This document shows, one piece after another, positions 58,710-61,068 of a stretch of 61,068 nucleotides of DNA. Origin of the DNA: SFWF01 sp045638145 (GTDB lineage Bacteria; Bacillota; Clostridia; Oscillospirales; Acutalibacteraceae); NCBI GenBank assembly GCA_045638145.1, contig JAZUAU010000017.1, forward strand, positions 1 to 61,068. The letters run 5' to 3'. The translations under genes were made by a program, and so were the position numbers. The notes under the pieces are model-generated. The model was not told the origin of the DNA. It ran no database searches and saw nothing but the letters and a program-made list of their open reading frames with translations. How positions within the stretch are numbered: the stretch's first letter is position 1; the number at the start of each line of letters is the position of its first letter.

Positions 58710-59294
58710 ATGAGTCATTTTTTCGCAATTCTCTCCCGAATGAAATATATAAAGCGTTGGGGGCTTATGAGAAATACCCGCGAGGAAAATTTAAGTGAGC
58801 ATTCTCTTGAGGTGGCATATATTGCCCACGCACTTGCCGTTATCGGGAATAAGCGTTTCGGTGGCAGTTTTGACCCCAATGCCGTTGCAACTGCGGCAAT
58901 GTTCCACGATTCATCGGAAATTCTGACGGGCGACCTTCCGACGCCTATCAAATACTATAACCCCGACATAAAATCAGCTTATAAAAAAATTGAAGCTGTC
59001 GCAGAGGAGGAGCTTCTCTCAATGCTTCCCGAGGATATGAGGGAGGATTATGCCCCTCTTTACTCTCCCGACGAAAAGAGCAATCTGCTTATCAAGGCGG
59101 CAGACAAGCTTTCGGCTCTTATAAAGTGCATTGAGGAAAAGAATATGGGCAATCGCGAATTTTCCTCTGCCGAAGAGACGGCTCGCCGTTCTCTCGAGGA
59201 GATGTCTCTGCCCGAGGTTTCGGTATTTATGGAGGAATTTCTCCCCAGCTTCTCGATGACACTCGACGAGCAAAGACAGATAAAAAAGCAGTAA
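58710..59294 (+). CDS. HD-domain 5'-deoxynucleotidase, YfbR-like
   Basis: Predicted dNMP phosphohydrolase. The 194 residues contain the HD metal-binding residues: H in NLSEHSLEVAYIAHAL, HD in MFHDSSEILTGDLPTPIKYY and a later Asp in IKAADKLSALIKCIEE. The size equals E. coli YfbR. ATG 58710 follows GGAGG; the longer frame from 58581 is not used. Its stop overlaps the birA start (TAATG), so the two are translated together. Confidence 0.92.
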   Translation: MSHFFAILSRMKYIKRWGLMRNTREENLSEHSLEVAYIAHALAVIGNKRFGGSFDPNAVATAAMFHDSSEILTGDLPTPIKYYNPDIKSAYKKIEAVAEEELLSMLPEDMREDYAPLYSPDEKSNLLIKAADKLSALIKCIEEKNMGNREFSSAEETARRSLEEMSLPEVSVFMEEFLPSFSMTLDEQRQIKKQ

Positions 59295-59995
59295 TGGATA
59301 TTAAAACCTTTCATTTTGAAATTACCGATTCGACCAATCAACTTGCCCGCGATTACCTAAACGGCGGCGGACTTCTTCCCGCCCTTTTTACGACAGACGA
59401 GCAAACGGCAGGCAGAGGCAGACTTGGCAGAAGCTTTTATTCTCCAAAAAATTCGGGACTTTATATGACCCTTGCCATTCCCTTCGAAAAAAGTTTTTCG
59501 GAGGGTGTCGCTCTAACCGTTGCGGTATCGGTTGCCACAGTTCGTGTCCTCTCCCCTCTTACCGATAAAAGACTTACGGTAAAATGGGTAAACGATATTT
59601 TAGCCGACGGCAAAAAAGCGGCGGGAATCCTTTGCGAAGCTGTAGGAGGCGCGGTTCTTATCGGTATAGGAATAAATCTTTCAACCGAGGCTTTCCCCGA
59701 GGATATTGAGAATACCGCTTCCTCCCTCGAAATTCAGGATGTAGACAAAAGCCGTCTTGCTCTGAAAATTTCAGAGGAAATAATAAAGATTACAAAAGAA
59801 AACAGCGCAGATATAATAGAAGAATATAAGAGATTAAGCGCAGTGCTCGGACAGGAGATTTACTATATTAAAAACGGCGAACGCTTTGACGCTCGCGCCC
59901 TCGACGTAGACGAAACGGGCGGACTTATAGCGGAAAATCAGGACGGCACCAAAACCACCCTTAATAGCGGAGAGATTACTATAAGGATAAAATAA
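59294..59995 (+). CDS. birA: biotin-[acetyl-CoA-carboxylase] ligase
   Basis: Attaches biotin to carboxylase carrier proteins. The 233 residues show the ATP/biotin loop TTDEQTAGRGRLGRSFYSPK, SGLYMTLAIPF, the lysine motif VKWVNDILADGKKAAGILCE and IGIGINLS, with a C-terminal SH3-like domain (GERFDARALDVDETGGLIAE). It lacks the N-terminal DNA-binding domain of E. coli BirA, so it is a ligase without repressor function. Coupled to the YfbR-like gene upstream. Confidence 0.95.
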   Translation: MDIKTFHFEITDSTNQLARDYLNGGGLLPALFTTDEQTAGRGRLGRSFYSPKNSGLYMTLAIPFEKSFSEGVALTVAVSVATVRVLSPLTDKRLTVKWVNDILADGKKAAGILCEAVGGAVLIGIGINLSTEAFPEDIENTASSLEIQDVDKSRLALKISEEIIKITKENSADIIEEYKRLSAVLGQEIYYIKNGERFDARALDVDETGGLIAENQDGTKTTLNSGEITIRIK

Positions 59996-60107
59996 CGATT
60001 ATTGCTTTTTGCAATTTTACAGTGTGTCAATAAAATACCCGAAATACCCGAATTTACCAAATTAGGGTAATATGTTGATTGTGTTTTAAGAATTTAATTG
60101 TAAAATA

Positions 60108-60136
60108 TTGACATTTACTGTTTTTCGTGCTATAAT
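60108..60136 (+). promoter_or_regulatory. consensus promoter ahead of the short ORF and secreted protein
   Basis: TTGACA (60108-60113), 17-bp spacer, TATAAT (60131-60136): a perfect sigma-A promoter. The preceding 60000-60107 is AT-rich with no gene. Confidence 0.92.
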
Positions 60137-60177
60137 CAAAGCAACAAGTGATAGTAAAAATATTGGAGGTGTTGGAA

Positions 60178-60270
60178 ATGGTTCACGTGCTTAAAACCCA
60201 CGGCTCGTTGCGCCGCGCAGCAGAACGAACAACACCCTCTATCCAATACCACCTGCTGTGTATTCATTAA
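60178..60270 (+). CDS. short 30-codon ORF, possible leader peptide
   Basis: ATG at 60178 lies 7 bp after GGAGGTG and opens a 30-residue frame starting MVHVLKTHGSLRRAAERTTP and ending QYHLLCIH, stopping at 60270 inside the start of a terminator hairpin. The strong ribosome binding site, the perfect promoter and the terminator right after the stop fit a leader peptide or a small expressed peptide. It has no membrane span and is basic in the middle with a hydrophobic end. The same bases form stable RNA structure, so a non-coding role is equally possible. Confidence 0.45.
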   Translation: MVHVLKTHGSLRRAAERTTPSIQYHLLCIH

Positions 60271-60307
60271 AGCGCACAAGCCGACCTCTCTCGGTTTGTG
60301 CGCTTTT
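60269..60307 (+). terminator. attenuator-like terminator before the secreted protein gene
   Basis: AAAGCGCACAA (60269-60279) pairs with TTGTGCGCTTT (60296-60306), with an inner CCGA/TCGG pair, then TTTTCC. It stands between the short ORF and the secreted protein gene 41 bp downstream, with no second promoter visible. Confidence 0.85.
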
Positions 60308-60347
60308 CCTTTACCACAAAAATTTACAACAGAAAGGAAAGTAAACA

Positions 60348-61068
60348 ATGAAGAAGCAATTTAAAAAATATTTTATATCACTCGTTTTATCAATATGTCT
60401 TATTCTTTTATCGATTTCGCCCGCCGCCGCAGAAACAGCAGTTACTGCCGTAGCGGAGAATCCCGTAACGGAATTAGCGGAAGCTGCAAGCGATGCCGTT
60501 TTGTCGGAGCAGTCTGCTTTGACCGAAAAATCATTCAGCATTAGTGAACTGCCCGATAATATTAAAGCTCTGTTATCATCCGAAGGTGCAAATTCAAAAG
60601 TGTATCTTCATTCCGGCAGCTTTGGCGAAAACGGCGAAGCCGACCCTATGGAGCTATATACCATCCGTACCGAAGACCCCGATACCGGCACTGGAAAGCT
60701 TATAATCCATTCCTCCCCCGTTAAATATATTGACGAAGACGGAAATCCGCAGTATATTGATACCGGTATAAAGACCTTATCGGCTGCTAAGGACTCAAAA
60801 TCGGAATATGCATACGAAAACGCGGCAAATGGATTTACCGTTCAGTTTGCAAACACCGCAAATAAAGGCATCAATTTCAATAATGCCTTTACCTTTGAGG
60901 CGAAGTCCTCCTCTGCGGTAAACACGACGGCTCGTATCGGCGCGGAAAAAGGAAACGGAAAGATAATATATCCCAACGCGTTCGGCACAGATACCTACAT
61001 AGAATATATTAACACCGAGGGCGGCATAAAGGAAAATATTATACTAAATAAATATACGGGACAAAACC
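60348..61068 (+). CDS. secreted DNRLRE/WapA-like surface protein (3' end outside window)
   Basis: The first 240 residues of a large secreted protein cut by the window end. Signal peptide KKYFISLVLSICLILLSISP with cleavage likely after AAA near residue 29. Then SKVYLHSGSFGENGEADPME, SSPVKYIDEDGNPQYIDTGI, ANGFTVQFANTANKG and TDTYIEYINTEGGIKENIIL, which resemble the N-terminal region of Gram-positive DNRLRE/Rhs-type wall proteins. I infer the family from this pattern only. GAAAGGAAAG precedes the ATG. It is presumably transcribed by read-through of the upstream hairpin. Confidence 0.75.
   Translation, partial: MKKQFKKYFISLVLSICLILLSISPAAAETAVTAVAENPVTELAEAASDAVLSEQSALTEKSFSISELPDNIKALLSSEGANSKVYLHSGSFGENGEADPMELYTIRTEDPDTGTGKLIIHSSPVKYIDEDGNPQYIDTGIKTLSAAKDSKSEYAYENAANGFTVQFANTANKGINFNNAFTFEAKSSSAVNTTARIGAEKGNGKIIYPNAFGTDTYIEYINTEGGIKENIILNKYTGQN

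Larger units (their letters stand above)
60143..60308 (+). ncRNA. candidate structured leader RNA
   Basis: From the expected transcription start (about 60143) to the terminator at 60269-60307 the transcript would be about 165 nt. TATTGGA (60161-60167) pairs with TCCAATA (60242-60248) and GGTGTT (60168-60173) with AACACC (60231-60236), a 13-bp stem with one 5-nt bulge that hides the GGAGG of the short ORF. TCGTT/AACGA forms an inner stem. It could be a translation-controlled attenuator or a stand-alone RNA. No known RNA family was recognised. Confidence 0.5.

Noticed and set aside
1..61068. CRISPR array or insertion sequence transposase
   Set aside because: No regularly spaced repeats and no transposase or Cas-like protein were seen anywhere in the window.

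Overview
The window looks like chromosomal DNA of an endospore-forming Clostridia species, probably in the Oscillospirales/Ruminococcaceae neighbourhood. This is inferred from gene content: the yabN-yabO-yabP-yabQ-divIC-yabR sporulation/division order, hemZ, a split transketolase, a sepF-ylmH-divIVA division cluster, and Gram-positive AGGAGG ribosome binding sites with TTGACA/TATAAT promoters. There is no 16S gene in the window, so the placement is tentative.

Positions 1-33.2 kb are almost entirely minus-strand housekeeping genes. In order along the coordinates they are: groL (cut by the window edge) and groS behind a promoter with a degenerate CIRCE-like site; a lipid kinase; an rRNA methyltransferase; an orphan fumarase alpha subunit; the yabR-divIC-yabQ-yabP-rqcP-hup-mazG block with internal terminators; then mtnN, hemZ, dtd, rel and recJ read from one promoter. 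A 16-gene run then reads from miaB down to the split transketolase: miaB, ylbF-like, mutS, mutL, miaA, a HlyD-like gene, yggS, sepF, ylmH, divIVA, ileS, lspA, rluD-like, HAD, tktN, tktC. No intrinsic terminator was seen until the one after tktC.

Positions 33.3-44 kb are accessory. They hold a plus-strand trio (secreted C-anchored protein, sortase, membrane protein), a lipoprotein with a transglutaminase-like domain and a PEP-type repeat, and an amino-sugar locus (Gfo/Idh/MocA dehydrogenase, NagB-like isomerase, NagA-like deacetylase, ROK regulator) with a palindrome inside the ROK promoter. A membrane sulfatase/phosphoglycerol-transferase-like gene with a frameshift ends this region.

Positions 44.2-47.6 kb carry the most unusual locus: a three-gene operon encoding a YidC insertase fused to a CDP-glycerol glycerophosphotransferase-like (TagF) domain, a 69-residue single-span membrane protein, and a winged-helix plus LicC-type cytidylyltransferase. 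I infer a surface-polymer (teichoic-acid-like) function in which the cytidylyltransferase makes a CDP-alcohol and the fusion transfers it at the membrane.

Positions 47.8-53 kb encode a Ca2+-type P-ATPase and a DUF1538 membrane protein paired with a protein that appears to be a tandem PII. Positions 53-55 kb hold two small membrane proteins and four tRNAs (Ala, Trp, Met/Ile2, Ser). The Ser tRNA 3' end is duplicated 201 bp downstream, next to a MITE-like hairpin-rich element that abuts the promoter of a second Gfo/Idh/MocA paralogue.

Positions 56-61 kb carry a YfhO-family membrane protein, a YfbR-like nucleotidase, birA, and a consensus promoter driving a short leader ORF or structured RNA with a terminator hairpin, ahead of a large secreted protein cut by the window edge.
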